Assembly: GCA_015056145.1 (NCBI GenBank)
Contig: SVGY01000004.1
Coordinates: 62,001-126,000 of the forward strand
Origin: Clostridiales bacterium
GTDB taxonomy: Bacteria > Bacillota > Clostridia > Christensenellales > Aristaeellaceae
Length of the DNA stretch: 64,000 nucleotides
Direction: 5' to 3'
The position numbers and the translations under genes are program-made. Of this stretch, positions 15,590 to 24,476 are shown piece by piece. Under the pieces are notes generated by a model, which was not told the origin of the DNA, searched no databases, and saw only the letters and a list, made by a program, of their open reading frames with translations. Position 1 is the first letter of the stretch, and every line of letters starts with the position of its first letter.

Positions 15590-17301
15590 GTCCTGATACG
15601 ATGGTAAACACAAGCGGCAATATGAATTTGCTTCATCTGGTTGAGATAATGAATCCCAGCTTTCCTGATATTGTAGATATTGCAGCGTACATTCTTGTGC
15701 CTGTACTTTGCTGCCTGTTTGGCGCAAAGGGTATCCTGCATTATTTCCAGCTGGAAAGCTACCAGTTCCCCGGATATTTCCGTACCCTCGGCCGGAACAA
15801 GAAACATGCACTTCTTCCTGGAATTGTTGCAGTTGTTTTCGTTGTTATCATTCGCCTTGGCGGATATTTTGCAAACCAATTGCTCTACGGCGCAGGGTTG
15901 TATCATGGCGTAACCCGGATTATTGTGGATGTTTTGATGATGGTTCTTGCTGCATTGGCAGGAGTGTTTATTTCAAAACTGTTCACAGAAAAGAAGGCAA
16001 AGAAACCCTTTGTGATCACCGGCCGTGTCAAGCGCCTTTATGTGGTGTTATTTATTGTGATGACGCTGGTGAGCGTGGCAGAATATTTCCTTGTGAGAAT
16101 GACCATTCTCGCTGGGTTCCGCCTCAGCCTCTGGCCCCTGCTCCTGCCCTTGGTGGTTGCCCTTGCCGGCCTGCTTGCCTGGCCCATTGAAAAGCTTATC
16201 AGCGAGTGCTATTTCCGGGATGCCCGCCGCAAGCTGCTTGCCAGCAAAGATCTGATCCGCATCGGCATTACCGGCAGCTATGGCAAGACCTCCGTAAAGC
16301 ATGTGCTGGGAACTATCCTCAGCGAAAAATTCACCACTCTTATCACACCTGCAAGCTTCAATACTCCCATGGGCGTCAGCCGTACCATTCGTGAAAAACT
16401 GACCCCCAGCTATCAGGTATTTGTCGGCGAAATGGGCGCAAGGCATGTGGGGGATATCAAGGAGATGTGCCGCCTTGTAAAGCCTGTTATCGGCGTGATC
16501 ACCTCCGTTGGCCCCCAGCATCTTGAAACATTCAAGACGATTCAGCGTGTAGCAAAAACCAAGTACGAGCTTATTCAGGCCTTGCCCGAAGACGGACGCA
16601 GCTATTTTTACGATGATGGCAGTTTCTGCAAAGAAATGTATGAAAATACCACCATCGATAAAACTCTTTGCGGCACCGACGAAACCACTTCTGATGTATG
16701 GTACAGCGATGTGAGCGTATCTCAGTCCGGATGCAGTTTTATCCTGCATATCCGGGATAAGGGCAGCATTCCCTGCCAGACCAGGCTGCTTGGGCAGCAC
16801 AATATCAGTAACATCATGCTGGCAGCCGCCGTCGCCAACGACCTTGGCCTCAGCCTCCGCCAGATTGCCCGGGGCATCGAAAAGCTTCAGCCTGTCAAAA
16901 ACCGTCTGGAACTGATGACCAATCCCGGCGGATTCACCATCATCAACGACGCCTTCAATTCCAACCCTGTTGGCGCAAAAGCTGCACTGGATGTGCTTAG
17001 CCAGTTCCCACAGCGCCGCATTATCATCACTCCCGGCATGGTGGAATTGGGCAATGACGAAGAGAAATATAACCGTGAATTCGGCAAACAAATTGCCGGC
17101 GCAGCGGATATTGCCATCATCATTGGCAAAAACCGTGCCACGCCCATTCTGGAAGGCCTTCGTGAAGGCGGCTTTGCCGAAGAAAACATGTACCGTGTCG
17201 ATAGCCTGGACGATTCCACTCGTCTGCTTCATACTATTGTGAAGCCGACGGATACCGTCCTTTACGAAAACGATCTGCCGGATCATTATCAGGAAGCGTA
17301 A
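15586..17301 (+). CDS. murF: MurF-like Mur ligase with N-terminal membrane domain
   Basis: The 571-residue protein joins about five hydrophobic segments (residues about 30-215) to a cytoplasmic Mur-ligase domain. The ATP loop GITGSYGKTSVKHVL, the NTPMGVSRTIRE segment, GEMGARHVGDI and the C-terminal NDAFNSNPVGAKAALDVL fit MurF, which adds D-Ala-D-Ala to UDP-MurNAc-tripeptide. The following ddl gene supplies D-Ala-D-Ala, supporting the call. Membrane-anchored MurF-like proteins occur in Clostridia. The start is either TTG 15586, overlapping the previous stop and preceded by GGGAGG, or ATG 15601. Confidence 0.82.
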   Translation: MSPDTMVNTSGNMNLLHLVEIMNPSFPDIVDIAAYILVPVLCCLFGAKGILHYFQLESYQFPGYFRTLGRNKKHALLPGIVAVVFVVIIRLGGYFANQLLYGAGLYHGVTRIIVDVLMMVLAALAGVFISKLFTEKKAKKPFVITGRVKRLYVVLFIVMTLVSVAEYFLVRMTILAGFRLSLWPLLLPLVVALAGLLAWPIEKLISECYFRDARRKLLASKDLIRIGITGSYGKTSVKHVLGTILSEKFTTLITPASFNTPMGVSRTIREKLTPSYQVFVGEMGARHVGDIKEMCRLVKPVIGVITSVGPQHLETFKTIQRVAKTKYELIQALPEDGRSYFYDDGSFCKEMYENTTIDKTLCGTDETTSDVWYSDVSVSQSGCSFILHIRDKGSIPCQTRLLGQHNISNIMLAAAVANDLGLSLRQIARGIEKLQPVKNRLELMTNPGGFTIINDAFNSNPVGAKAALDVLSQFPQRRIIITPGMVELGNDEEKYNREFGKQIAGAADIAIIIGKNRATPILEGLREGGFAEENMYRVDSLDDSTRLLHTIVKPTDTVLYENDLPDHYQEA

Positions 17302-17322
17302 AGCAGTCTGGAGGAAAGTACT

Positions 17323-18534
17323 ATGAGCAAGATTCAGTTGGGTGTAATGTTTGGCAGCCGCAGCTGCGAGCATGAGGTTTCCATTATCAGCGCAGTGCAG
17401 CTGATGCGTGCCGCCAATCCCGCCAATTACGAGGTTATCCCGATCTATATCAGCAAAAAGGGCGAATGGTTCACCGGCGCTCCGTTGATGGATATTTCCA
17501 CCTATACTCCCTTTGACGAGAACCGCAAGGGCATCCAGCGGGTTCAGCTGGATCTGACCGCTGGCTCCCGTGCACTGACCACCATTCAGCAGGGCAAGGG
17601 CCTCTTCGGTAAGCCTGAGCAGGTAGTAGTTGCCCGTCTGGACTGCGTGATTCCCGTCTTCCATGGCATGCATGGTGAAGATGGATCCGTGCAGGGCCTT
17701 TTGGAGCTGTGCAATATTCCTTATGCATCTTCTGGTATCGGCGCCTCTGCCATCGGTATGGATAAGGTATACATGAAGCAGTTCTTCCGTGGCTGCGGTT
17801 TTCCTGTACTGCCCAGCCAGTTCCATCTGCGTTCCCAGTGGGATAAGGATCCGGTAGCTATGCTCAATGCCATTGAGGCCGAGCTGGAATATCCGGTATT
17901 TGTAAAACCCGCTTCCCTTGGTTCTTCCATTGGCGTGACCCGTGCCAATGACCGGGACGGCCTGAAAGAATCCCTGAACCTGGCCTTTGAGTTTGATCGC
18001 AAGGTGCTGGTAGAGAAGGGCTTGGTGGATCCCCTGGAGCTGAACTGCTCCGTGCTGGGTTATAATGGCGAAGCGGAAGCCAGCGAGATTGAGATGCCTC
18101 TTTCCGGCGGCGATCTTCTCACCTTCATGGATAAGTACGGCAACAATGGCTCCAAGGGCATGGCCTCCCTGAAGCGTGTTTTGCCTGCTCCTATCGAACC
18201 CGAGCTGCGTGAAAAGATCCGCAGCCTTTCCTGCGACATCTTCAATGCCATGGATTGCAAGGGCGTTGTCCGTATCGACTATATGTTTGACGATGCCTCC
18301 CAGGGCCTTTACATCACTGAGATCAACACCATTCCCGGTTCCCTGTCCTTCTACCTGTGGGAGCCCTGCGGCGTTCCCTATGCCGAGCTTATCGACCGTA
18401 TGGTGAAGTACGCCATGGAAGCCCAGCAGGATAAAGAAGACAGCAATTACGCCTATACTTCCGATATTCTCAACAATATTTCCATGGGAGGAAAGGCTGG
18501 CTCCAAGCACGGCGGCATGAAAACAGGACGCTGA
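17323..18534 (+). CDS. ddl: D-alanine--D-alanine ligase
   Basis: The ATP-grasp ligase starts with GVMFGSRSCEHEVSIISA and has PVFHGMHGEDGSVQGLLE, FVKPASLGSSIGV and the metal-binding YITEINTIPGS. It joins two D-alanines for the peptidoglycan stem. At 403 residues it is longer than usual (about 310-370), because of an N-domain insertion around residues 60-95 and a Gly/Lys-rich tail (about 380-403). It lies 21 bases after murF and 15 bases before dxs. D-Ala-D-Lac or D-Ser specificity cannot be excluded by eye, but no van genes are nearby. Confidence 0.9.
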   Translation: MSKIQLGVMFGSRSCEHEVSIISAVQLMRAANPANYEVIPIYISKKGEWFTGAPLMDISTYTPFDENRKGIQRVQLDLTAGSRALTTIQQGKGLFGKPEQVVVARLDCVIPVFHGMHGEDGSVQGLLELCNIPYASSGIGASAIGMDKVYMKQFFRGCGFPVLPSQFHLRSQWDKDPVAMLNAIEAELEYPVFVKPASLGSSIGVTRANDRDGLKESLNLAFEFDRKVLVEKGLVDPLELNCSVLGYNGEAEASEIEMPLSGGDLLTFMDKYGNNGSKGMASLKRVLPAPIEPELREKIRSLSCDIFNAMDCKGVVRIDYMFDDASQGLYITEINTIPGSLSFYLWEPCGVPYAELIDRMVKYAMEAQQDKEDSNYAYTSDILNNISMGGKAGSKHGGMKTGR

Positions 18535-18549
18535 ACAAAGGAGAGAAGT

Positions 18550-20427
18550 ATGAACCTGGCGCAGATCAAAACGCCTGACGACATTCGCAACCTCAGCTTT
18601 GAGGAATGCGAAGTACTGGCAGACGATATCCGCACGAAAATCATACAGACCGTATCTCAGAACGGCGGGCATCTGTCCTCAAATCTGGGCATTGTGGAGA
18701 TTACACTTGCGCTCCACCGTGTATTTCATATGCCTGAAGATAAAATCATTTTCGATGTGGGACACCAGACCTACGCCCATAAGCTGATTACGGGCCGATA
18801 TGATCAGTTCCATACCCTTCGCACCTATGGCGGCCTTTCCGGCTTTCCCCGGAAAAGCGAAAGCCCTTATGATTGCTTTGAAGCGGGTCATGCCAGCACT
18901 GCCATTTCCGCTGCCCTTGGATTTGCGAGGGCACGGGATGCAAAGGGCGAGAGTGATCATGTGGTTGCAGTGGTGGGGGATGGAGCCCTCACCGGTGGCA
19001 TGTGCTATGAGGCCCTCAACGATTGCGGAAACGCCAAGACCCGTCTGATCGTTCTTTTGAACGACAACGAAATGTCTATCGCAAAAAATGTGGGTGCGTT
19101 GAGCCAGCATCTGAGCAGCCTGCGGGCCAGCCGGAAATGGAACAAGGCACGCCACAGCATCAAGAACGGCCTTTCAAAGGTACCGCTTATCGGCAAGCCG
19201 CTGGTGAACCTCATCCATGCCATATCCACCATGGCTAAGAGCCTTCTGGTAAGCGAAGGTTTTTTTCCGGCGCTTGGTTTTCGTTATCTTGGCCCTATCG
19301 ATGGAAACGATCAACAGGCGCTTGAACATATTCTCCGAAAAGCCAAAAACCTGAAGGAACCCGTTGTGGTCCACTGCGTAACCAAAAAGGGATACGGTTT
19401 CAACCGTGCCGAGCAGCTTCCGGAAGAATTCCACGGTACCTCCGCCTTTTATCTGGATCGCAAAAAACACGCCACCTCTGATGCCAAGTCCTTTGGTTCT
19501 GTAGCCAATGAAGAACTGATAGCCATGGCCCGGGACGATTCCTCCCTTCAGGTGGTGACCGCTGCCATGCCTCTTGGCACAGGTACTCACGCCTTTGCCA
19601 AGACCTATCCCGGGCAATTCTTTGATGTGGGCATTGCCGAGGAGCATGCAGTTACCATGTGCGCCGGTATGGCTTCCGGCGGAATGAAACCCTACTTCTT
19701 TGTATATTCCACGTTCCTTCAGCGGGGATATGATCAGGTTTTGCATGATGTATGTATTCAGAAACTGCCTGTAAAGTTCCTTCTCGACAGAGCAGGTATA
19801 TCCAACGAGGATGGTCAATCCCATCAAGGGCTTTATGATTTTGCCTATCTGCGGCACATTCCCGGCATGACCGTACTGGCACCTGCTGATGAAGCGGAGC
19901 TGCGGTTGATGATTCGCAAGGCGCACCAGATGGATTCCCCGTGCGCTATCCGTTATCCCAAAAATGTGACGGTGTTGCCGGAGGGATATGTTATTGAGGA
20001 TTTCCATATTGGCAAATGGTTGCAGCTTTCTAAAGGAACAGATGCTGTGCTGCTTGCCACTGGCTCCATGACCGCTGCCGCACTCCGTGTTGCAGAGCTG
20101 CTCAGCGGAAAAGGCGTTTCTCTGCGGGTTATCAACGCCTCCACCATCAAGCCGCTGGACAATGCTTTGCTTGCAGCTCTCCTTTCTGAGAACATTCCTG
20201 TATTCACTTTGGAAGAGCATGTCCGTGCCGGTGGCTTCGGCAGTGCTGTGCTTGAGTTTGCCGCTGGTGTGCCCGGAAACCACGATATTACCTTGCTGGC
20301 CGTGGACGATGTTTTTGTCCAGCACGGCGATCATGCCCATCTGCTTGCGGATGTGGGGCTTGATGACAACAGCATTATGAAAACCATACTGTGCCATCTT
20401 GGAAAGGAAGATACCAACGATGCCTGA
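18550..20427 (+). CDS. dxs: 1-deoxy-D-xylulose-5-phosphate synthase
   Basis: The 625-residue thiamine-diphosphate enzyme condenses pyruvate and glyceraldehyde 3-phosphate, the first step of the MEP isoprenoid pathway. Visible marks are the substrate loop GHQTYAHKLITGRYDQFHTL, the ThDP site VVGDGALTGGMCYEALNDCG, the catalytic Glu in DVGIAEEHAVTMCAGMA and GISNEDGQSHQGLYD. Isoprenoids feed undecaprenyl phosphate, which links it to the wall genes before it. tlyA begins inside its last codons, the order seen in many Clostridia. Confidence 0.96.
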   Translation: MNLAQIKTPDDIRNLSFEECEVLADDIRTKIIQTVSQNGGHLSSNLGIVEITLALHRVFHMPEDKIIFDVGHQTYAHKLITGRYDQFHTLRTYGGLSGFPRKSESPYDCFEAGHASTAISAALGFARARDAKGESDHVVAVVGDGALTGGMCYEALNDCGNAKTRLIVLLNDNEMSIAKNVGALSQHLSSLRASRKWNKARHSIKNGLSKVPLIGKPLVNLIHAISTMAKSLLVSEGFFPALGFRYLGPIDGNDQQALEHILRKAKNLKEPVVVHCVTKKGYGFNRAEQLPEEFHGTSAFYLDRKKHATSDAKSFGSVANEELIAMARDDSSLQVVTAAMPLGTGTHAFAKTYPGQFFDVGIAEEHAVTMCAGMASGGMKPYFFVYSTFLQRGYDQVLHDVCIQKLPVKFLLDRAGISNEDGQSHQGLYDFAYLRHIPGMTVLAPADEAELRLMIRKAHQMDSPCAIRYPKNVTVLPEGYVIEDFHIGKWLQLSKGTDAVLLATGSMTAAALRVAELLSGKGVSLRVINASTIKPLDNALLAALLSENIPVFTLEEHVRAGGFGSAVLEFAAGVPGNHDITLLAVDDVFVQHGDHAHLLADVGLDDNSIMKTILCHLGKEDTNDA

Positions 20428-21232
20428 AAAAGTCCGTGCAGATCTTGCCATGGTGCAAAGAGGCCTTGCTCCCAGCCGTGAAGCGGCACAGGCCCTGATT
20501 ATGGCAGGCCAGGTTTATCGCAAGGAAGTCAAGATAATCAAAGCCTCCGAAAAAATCTCCCAAGAGGATGATCTTCATGTGAAGGGAGCAGCCAATCCTT
20601 TTGTAGGTCGGGGCGCCCTTAAGCTGGATAAGGCTCTGCGTGTTTTTGGCGCTGACGTTACGGATGTGATCGCCATGGATATCGGCGCTGCCACCGGAGG
20701 GTTTACGGATGTTCTTTTGCAAAACGGTGCGAAGAAAGTATACGCCATTGATGTGGGGTACGGCCAGCTCAGCTGGAAAATCCGTAATGATGAGCGTGTT
20801 GTAGTGCTGGAGCGCACCAATGCACGCTACCTTACCCGGGAGCAGATTCCTGATATTCCATCCGTTACGGTAATGGATGTAAGCTTTATTTCCGTAAAGC
20901 TGATTCTTCCCAAGGCCGCCGAGCTAATGGAAAACAAAGGCCGCTTCTATATTCTAATCAAACCCCAGTTTGAAGCAGGCCGTGAAAACGTTGGTAAAAA
21001 AGGCGTTGTGCGAGACCCTGCAGTACACAGGCAGGTAGTCGAAGGCATTCGGGATTTTGTGGAAACCATGGATTACCGTATGGCACAGCTGGATTTTTCG
21101 CCAATTACGGGCCCTGAGGGGAATATCGAATATATAACCGAGCTTCTTCCTGCATCGGAAAACCTTACGGCTGTTGATAATGACACTATCCGTGCAGTGG
21201 TAGAGGCAGCTCATAGCACTCTTGCAAAATAA
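20420..21232 (+). CDS. tlyA: TlyA-family rRNA methyltransferase
   Basis: The protein (270 residues from ATG 20420) begins with an S4 RNA-binding domain (VRADLAMVQRGLAPSREAAQALI) and continues with an FtsJ-like methyltransferase: VIAMDIGAATGGFTDVLLQ (SAM site), YAIDVGYGQLSWKIR and VTVMDVSFISVKLILP. Its homologues methylate ribose in 16S and 23S rRNA with SAM. The start lies eight bases inside dxs; the ribosome site AAGGAAG is in the dxs coding sequence. It is part of the common dxs-tlyA-nadK-argR-recN order. Confidence 0.93.
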   Translation: MPEKVRADLAMVQRGLAPSREAAQALIMAGQVYRKEVKIIKASEKISQEDDLHVKGAANPFVGRGALKLDKALRVFGADVTDVIAMDIGAATGGFTDVLLQNGAKKVYAIDVGYGQLSWKIRNDERVVVLERTNARYLTREQIPDIPSVTVMDVSFISVKLILPKAAELMENKGRFYILIKPQFEAGRENVGKKGVVRDPAVHRQVVEGIRDFVETMDYRMAQLDFSPITGPEGNIEYITELLPASENLTAVDNDTIRAVVEAAHSTLAK

Positions 21233-21240
21233 TTCATGCA

Positions 21241-21286
21241 TGCATAAGTATTCTTTATTGAATGCTTATGCATTTTATGTTATAAT
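21241..21286 (+). promoter_or_regulatory. nadK promoter inside a tlyA-end hairpin
   Basis: A 13-bp stem (21241-21253 with 21260-21272, one G-T pair, 6-base loop) followed by TTTTATG looks like a terminator. Its right arm contains the -35 box TTGAAT (21258-21263), 17 bases before an extended -10, TGTTATAAT (21278-21286). Terminator and promoter therefore share bases. Confidence 0.7.
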
Positions 21287-21310
21287 ATTCACCGAAAGGC
21301 AGGCGAGAGA

Positions 21311-22156
21311 ATGAAGTCCATTTTTCTTATCATTCACCACAGAAAGCAGAATTTGGAAGAAGTTGCCCGCCTGTTGGTTCATGCTCTGCTGAATGCAGGT
21401 ATCCGTGTATATGCAGAACCCTGGCTGCACAAAAGGCTTGAAAACTGTCCGGATATACAATTGCTTCCCGGCGACGCTTCTTTTTGCGATGCGGTACTTT
21501 CCGTTGGAGGGGACGGCACTTTTCTCCGGGCCAATGCCACAGCAGTACAGTATGGCCTTCCTATCCTGGGTGTAAATCTGGGTACGGTAGGTTTCCTGGC
21601 CGAGGTGGAGTGGGAACAGCTGGAAGCCGCCTGTGCCCAGCTTAAAAGAGGCGAATATATCATCCGTGAAAGGATGATGCTGGAGGCCCAACTGGATGGC
21701 AAAGTATGGCTCGCTCTCAACGATGTGGTTTTGAGTCGGGGCGGTTATTCCAGGCTTATCGGCGTCAACGCATCCATTGACGGGGAAACGGTCGGACGAT
21801 ATATCGCAGACGGGTTGATCGTTTCTACTCCCACGGGTTCTACGGGATATTCTCTTTCCGCCGGCGGCCCTATTGTCCATCCTGCGGTGGAGTGCATTCT
21901 GCTTACGCCAATCTGCGCCCATTCTTTGCAGCATCGCCCAGTAGTAGCGGCCCCGGAACAATGCATCACCCTTTCTCTGGATGATACCCACGCCCAGAGC
22001 GTGCAGTGTTCCATAGACGGTCAGGGCAGTTTTGTTCTCACCCCTGACAAAGAACTTGTGGTTACCCGTGCTGCACAGCCTGCGCTGTTTATAGAGACCA
22101 AACCCCGCAGTTTCTTTACCACCATACGATGCAAACTGGCCGAGTGGACCAGATAA
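21311..22156 (+). CDS. nadK: NAD kinase
   Basis: The 281-residue protein phosphorylates NAD to NADP. It has the kinase signature VGGDGTFLRA, then LGVNLGTVGFLAEVE, LALNDVVLSRGG and the NAD-binding STPTGSTGYSLSAGGPIV. Length and motif order are normal. It has its own promoter (21258-21286) and is followed after 21 bases by argR and then recN, probably as one transcript. Confidence 0.96.
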   Translation: MKSIFLIIHHRKQNLEEVARLLVHALLNAGIRVYAEPWLHKRLENCPDIQLLPGDASFCDAVLSVGGDGTFLRANATAVQYGLPILGVNLGTVGFLAEVEWEQLEAACAQLKRGEYIIRERMMLEAQLDGKVWLALNDVVLSRGGYSRLIGVNASIDGETVGRYIADGLIVSTPTGSTGYSLSAGGPIVHPAVECILLTPICAHSLQHRPVVAAPEQCITLSLDDTHAQSVQCSIDGQGSFVLTPDKELVVTRAAQPALFIETKPRSFFTTIRCKLAEWTR

Positions 22157-22177
22157 TCCTACAAAGGAGATAAAAGA

Positions 22178-22633
22178 ATGAAGGCATCCCGACAGATTAC
22201 CATTCTGGAAATCATCAACAGCCGAGAGATCGAAACCCAGGAAGAACTTGCTGACGAACTGCGCAGCCACGGTTTTCAGGTAACCCAGGCCACCATATCC
22301 CGTGATATCAAGGAACTGCGGCTGGTCAAGGTTCTTGGCAAAAACGGAACCTATCACTACGCTGCCGCCGGCCGTAATGACAGCGGTCTGAGCGAGCGGC
22401 TGGCAAGAATGTTCTCCGAAACGGTTATCAGCATTGTAAGCGCCTATAATCAGATCGTTATCCGCACCCTTTCCGGCAGCGCAAACATCGCCGCTGAAGC
22501 CATTGATTCCCTGCAATGGCCCGAGGTGCTGGGTACCATCGCCGGCGACAACACTATTTTGATGATTGTGCGTACCGTGGATGAGGTTATGCCCCTGATG
22601 GAGCGCCTCAACAGTATGATGCACAGGTCTTGA
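22178..22633 (+). CDS. argR: Arginine repressor ArgR
   Basis: The 151-residue protein has the ArgR winged-helix DNA-binding domain (REIETQEELADELRSHGF, then VTQATISRDIKELRLVKV) and the C-terminal arginine-binding, hexamer-forming domain ending in GTIAGDNTILMIVRT. With arginine bound it represses arginine biosynthesis genes and can activate catabolic ones. No arg genes are in the window; its place between nadK and recN is conserved in Firmicutes. AAAGGAG precedes the ATG. Confidence 0.95.
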   Translation: MKASRQITILEIINSREIETQEELADELRSHGFQVTQATISRDIKELRLVKVLGKNGTYHYAAAGRNDSGLSERLARMFSETVISIVSAYNQIVIRTLSGSANIAAEAIDSLQWPEVLGTIAGDNTILMIVRTVDEVMPLMERLNSMMHRS

Positions 22634-22652
22634 CGAAAGGACGGAAAAGGTT

Positions 22653-24374
22653 ATGCTACTGTCGATGACGGTGCGCAATATAGCGCTCATCGAAAGCCTG
22701 ACCATAGAATTTCATAAGGGCATGACAGTGCTCAGCGGCGAAACCGGCGCCGGTAAGTCCATCATCGTGGACAGCATCAATCTGGTGCTGGGCGAGAGGG
22801 CGGACCGTGGTTTGATTCGCTCCGGCTGCGACAAAGCGTCCGTGGAAGCTCTTGTGGATATCAGCGACTGCCCGAAGGCGAAGGCTGTACTGGAAAGCCA
22901 GCAACTCACAGATGATAATGGCCTCATTTCCATCCAGAGGGAAATAACCTCTTCCGACAGGAATGTTTGCCGTGTTTGCGGAACCATTGTACCTCTGACG
23001 TTTTTGCGTACTCTTTCTGCCCTTCTTGTGGATGTGCATGGTCAGCATCAGCATCAAAGCCTACTGGACAGCAAAATGCATATGGGCTTTCTGGATTCCT
23101 TCGGGGATCAGGCTTTTCTTTCCAAAAAAGAAGATGTCGCCCGGGCATACGCCGTCTGGAAGGAAAGCAGCGCCAAATTTTCTGCTTTGCGTAAGGAAAA
23201 TGCCCAGCGGGAAGAACGCCAGGAATACCTCACCACCCGTGTGAAGGAACTGGATGCCTTGCAGCTTGCCATAGGTGAAGCAGACAAGCTCACTGCTGAA
23301 AAGGATTATTTCCAGAGTGCGGAAAAGATCGATTCGGCCCTTCGCACCGCTTACGGCCAGGTTTACTCCGGCGGGCGTGAAGAAAGCGCAACCCTCAAGC
23401 TGAAAGAAGCTGCGGATGCCATGCAGTTGATTGGTCACCTGGACGAGCGTTTTCAGGCTCTTTCTGCCAGGCTCCTGACCGCCCATTACGAGGTGGAGGA
23501 GATCGGTATAGAGCTTCGGGATTTGCTTGAGCAACAAAGTTTTGATCCGGAACGGCTTGAGCAGATGATGGATCGTCTGGATCAGATCCACAGGTTGGAA
23601 CGCCGCTACGGCATGACAGCCGACGAACTGGTAAGCCATCACGAGGACATCCGTGACGAACTGAACCGGCTTGGTAACATGGAGGAACGACTCCAGCGTG
23701 CTGAGACAGATTACAAACGCAAGCTTAATGAGTACCGGACGGAAGCTGCAGAGCTGACCCGGATGCGCAAAAACATTGCCGCCTCCTTTGAGAAAACCAT
23801 GGAGAAGGAGCTTGGGGATCTGGGCATGACCAATACCCGTTTTGCATGCGTATTTGAGGCCCTTGAACCGGGCCAGAAAAAAATCCCCACGCCCGAGGGC
23901 GACGATCATGTAGTGTTCTACATTGCACCGAACCCCGGTGAACCCCTGAAACCGCTGGACAAGACAGCATCCGGTGGCGAACTGAGCCGCCTCATGCTGG
24001 CGCTGAAAGCCGCAGGAGCAGCCCATGAAGGTATTCCCTGCATGATCTTTGACGAAATCGATACGGGCATCAGCGGGCATATTGCCCAGGTGGTGGCAGA
24101 GAAAATGGCCTCTATTGCAGGCTATCACCAGGTGCTGTGCGTAACGCACCTGGCACAGATCGCCGCTATGGCCGATTATCAGTACCTGGTTGCAAAAAAA
24201 GTAGTGGGGGAGAGAACCTTCACAAATGTGACCGAATTGGATAAGCAGGGCCGTATCGACGAAGTGGCAAGGCTTATCGGTGTCAGCAGCGATCAGCAGG
24301 AAAGTGGTATCGCCCATGCCCGTGCCATTCTCAATGGCGGCGTGCAGTGGAAAAACCAACACAGGAAACCTTAA
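22653..24374 (+). CDS. recN: DNA repair ATPase RecN
   Basis: The 573-residue SMC-like protein acts early in double-strand break repair. The Walker A GETGAGKSIIVDS is near residue 30, a long coiled-coil region spans about 160-390, and the C-terminal half holds the signature ASGGELSRLMLALKAAG and Walker B CMIFDEIDTGISG. Length is standard. It ends the nadK-argR-recN run; the rnf promoter starts about 30 bases later. Confidence 0.95.
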   Translation: MLLSMTVRNIALIESLTIEFHKGMTVLSGETGAGKSIIVDSINLVLGERADRGLIRSGCDKASVEALVDISDCPKAKAVLESQQLTDDNGLISIQREITSSDRNVCRVCGTIVPLTFLRTLSALLVDVHGQHQHQSLLDSKMHMGFLDSFGDQAFLSKKEDVARAYAVWKESSAKFSALRKENAQREERQEYLTTRVKELDALQLAIGEADKLTAEKDYFQSAEKIDSALRTAYGQVYSGGREESATLKLKEAADAMQLIGHLDERFQALSARLLTAHYEVEEIGIELRDLLEQQSFDPERLEQMMDRLDQIHRLERRYGMTADELVSHHEDIRDELNRLGNMEERLQRAETDYKRKLNEYRTEAAELTRMRKNIAASFEKTMEKELGDLGMTNTRFACVFEALEPGQKKIPTPEGDDHVVFYIAPNPGEPLKPLDKTASGGELSRLMLALKAAGAAHEGIPCMIFDEIDTGISGHIAQVVAEKMASIAGYHQVLCVTHLAQIAAMADYQYLVAKKVVGERTFTNVTELDKQGRIDEVARLIGVSSDQQESGIAHARAILNGGVQWKNQHRKP

Positions 24375-24407
24375 TCACGCTTGTGAAAGTACAGATTATT
24401 CTTTCCT

Positions 24408-24454
24408 GCATAAAGGCTTTATGCTATACTAATTTTTGGATTAAACAGTTTAAT
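24408..24454 (+). promoter_or_regulatory. rnf promoter flanked by two palindromes
   Basis: An extended -10 box TGCTATACT (24422-24430) lacks a good -35 box. The palindrome GCATAAAG-G-CTTTATGC (24408-24424) fills the spacer, and ATTAAAC-A-GTTTAAT (24440-24454) lies at the expected transcription start. Both are perfect with one central base. Such placement suggests activator and repressor sites for the rnf operon. Neither matches the Rex site TTGTTAA-N4-TTAACAA that I recall. Confidence 0.6.
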
Positions 24455-24476
24455 TCATTAGGAAGGACGATGATCC

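Noticed and set aside
16048..18672. 874-codon minus-strand frame opposite murF, ddl and the start of dxs
   Set aside because: It crosses three well-supported genes and their gaps, and its sequence is a mirror of their codon bias.
24380..24400. Rex redox-repressor site upstream of rnfC
   Set aside because: Only one half, TTGTGAA (about 24380-24386), fits; the second half is missing.
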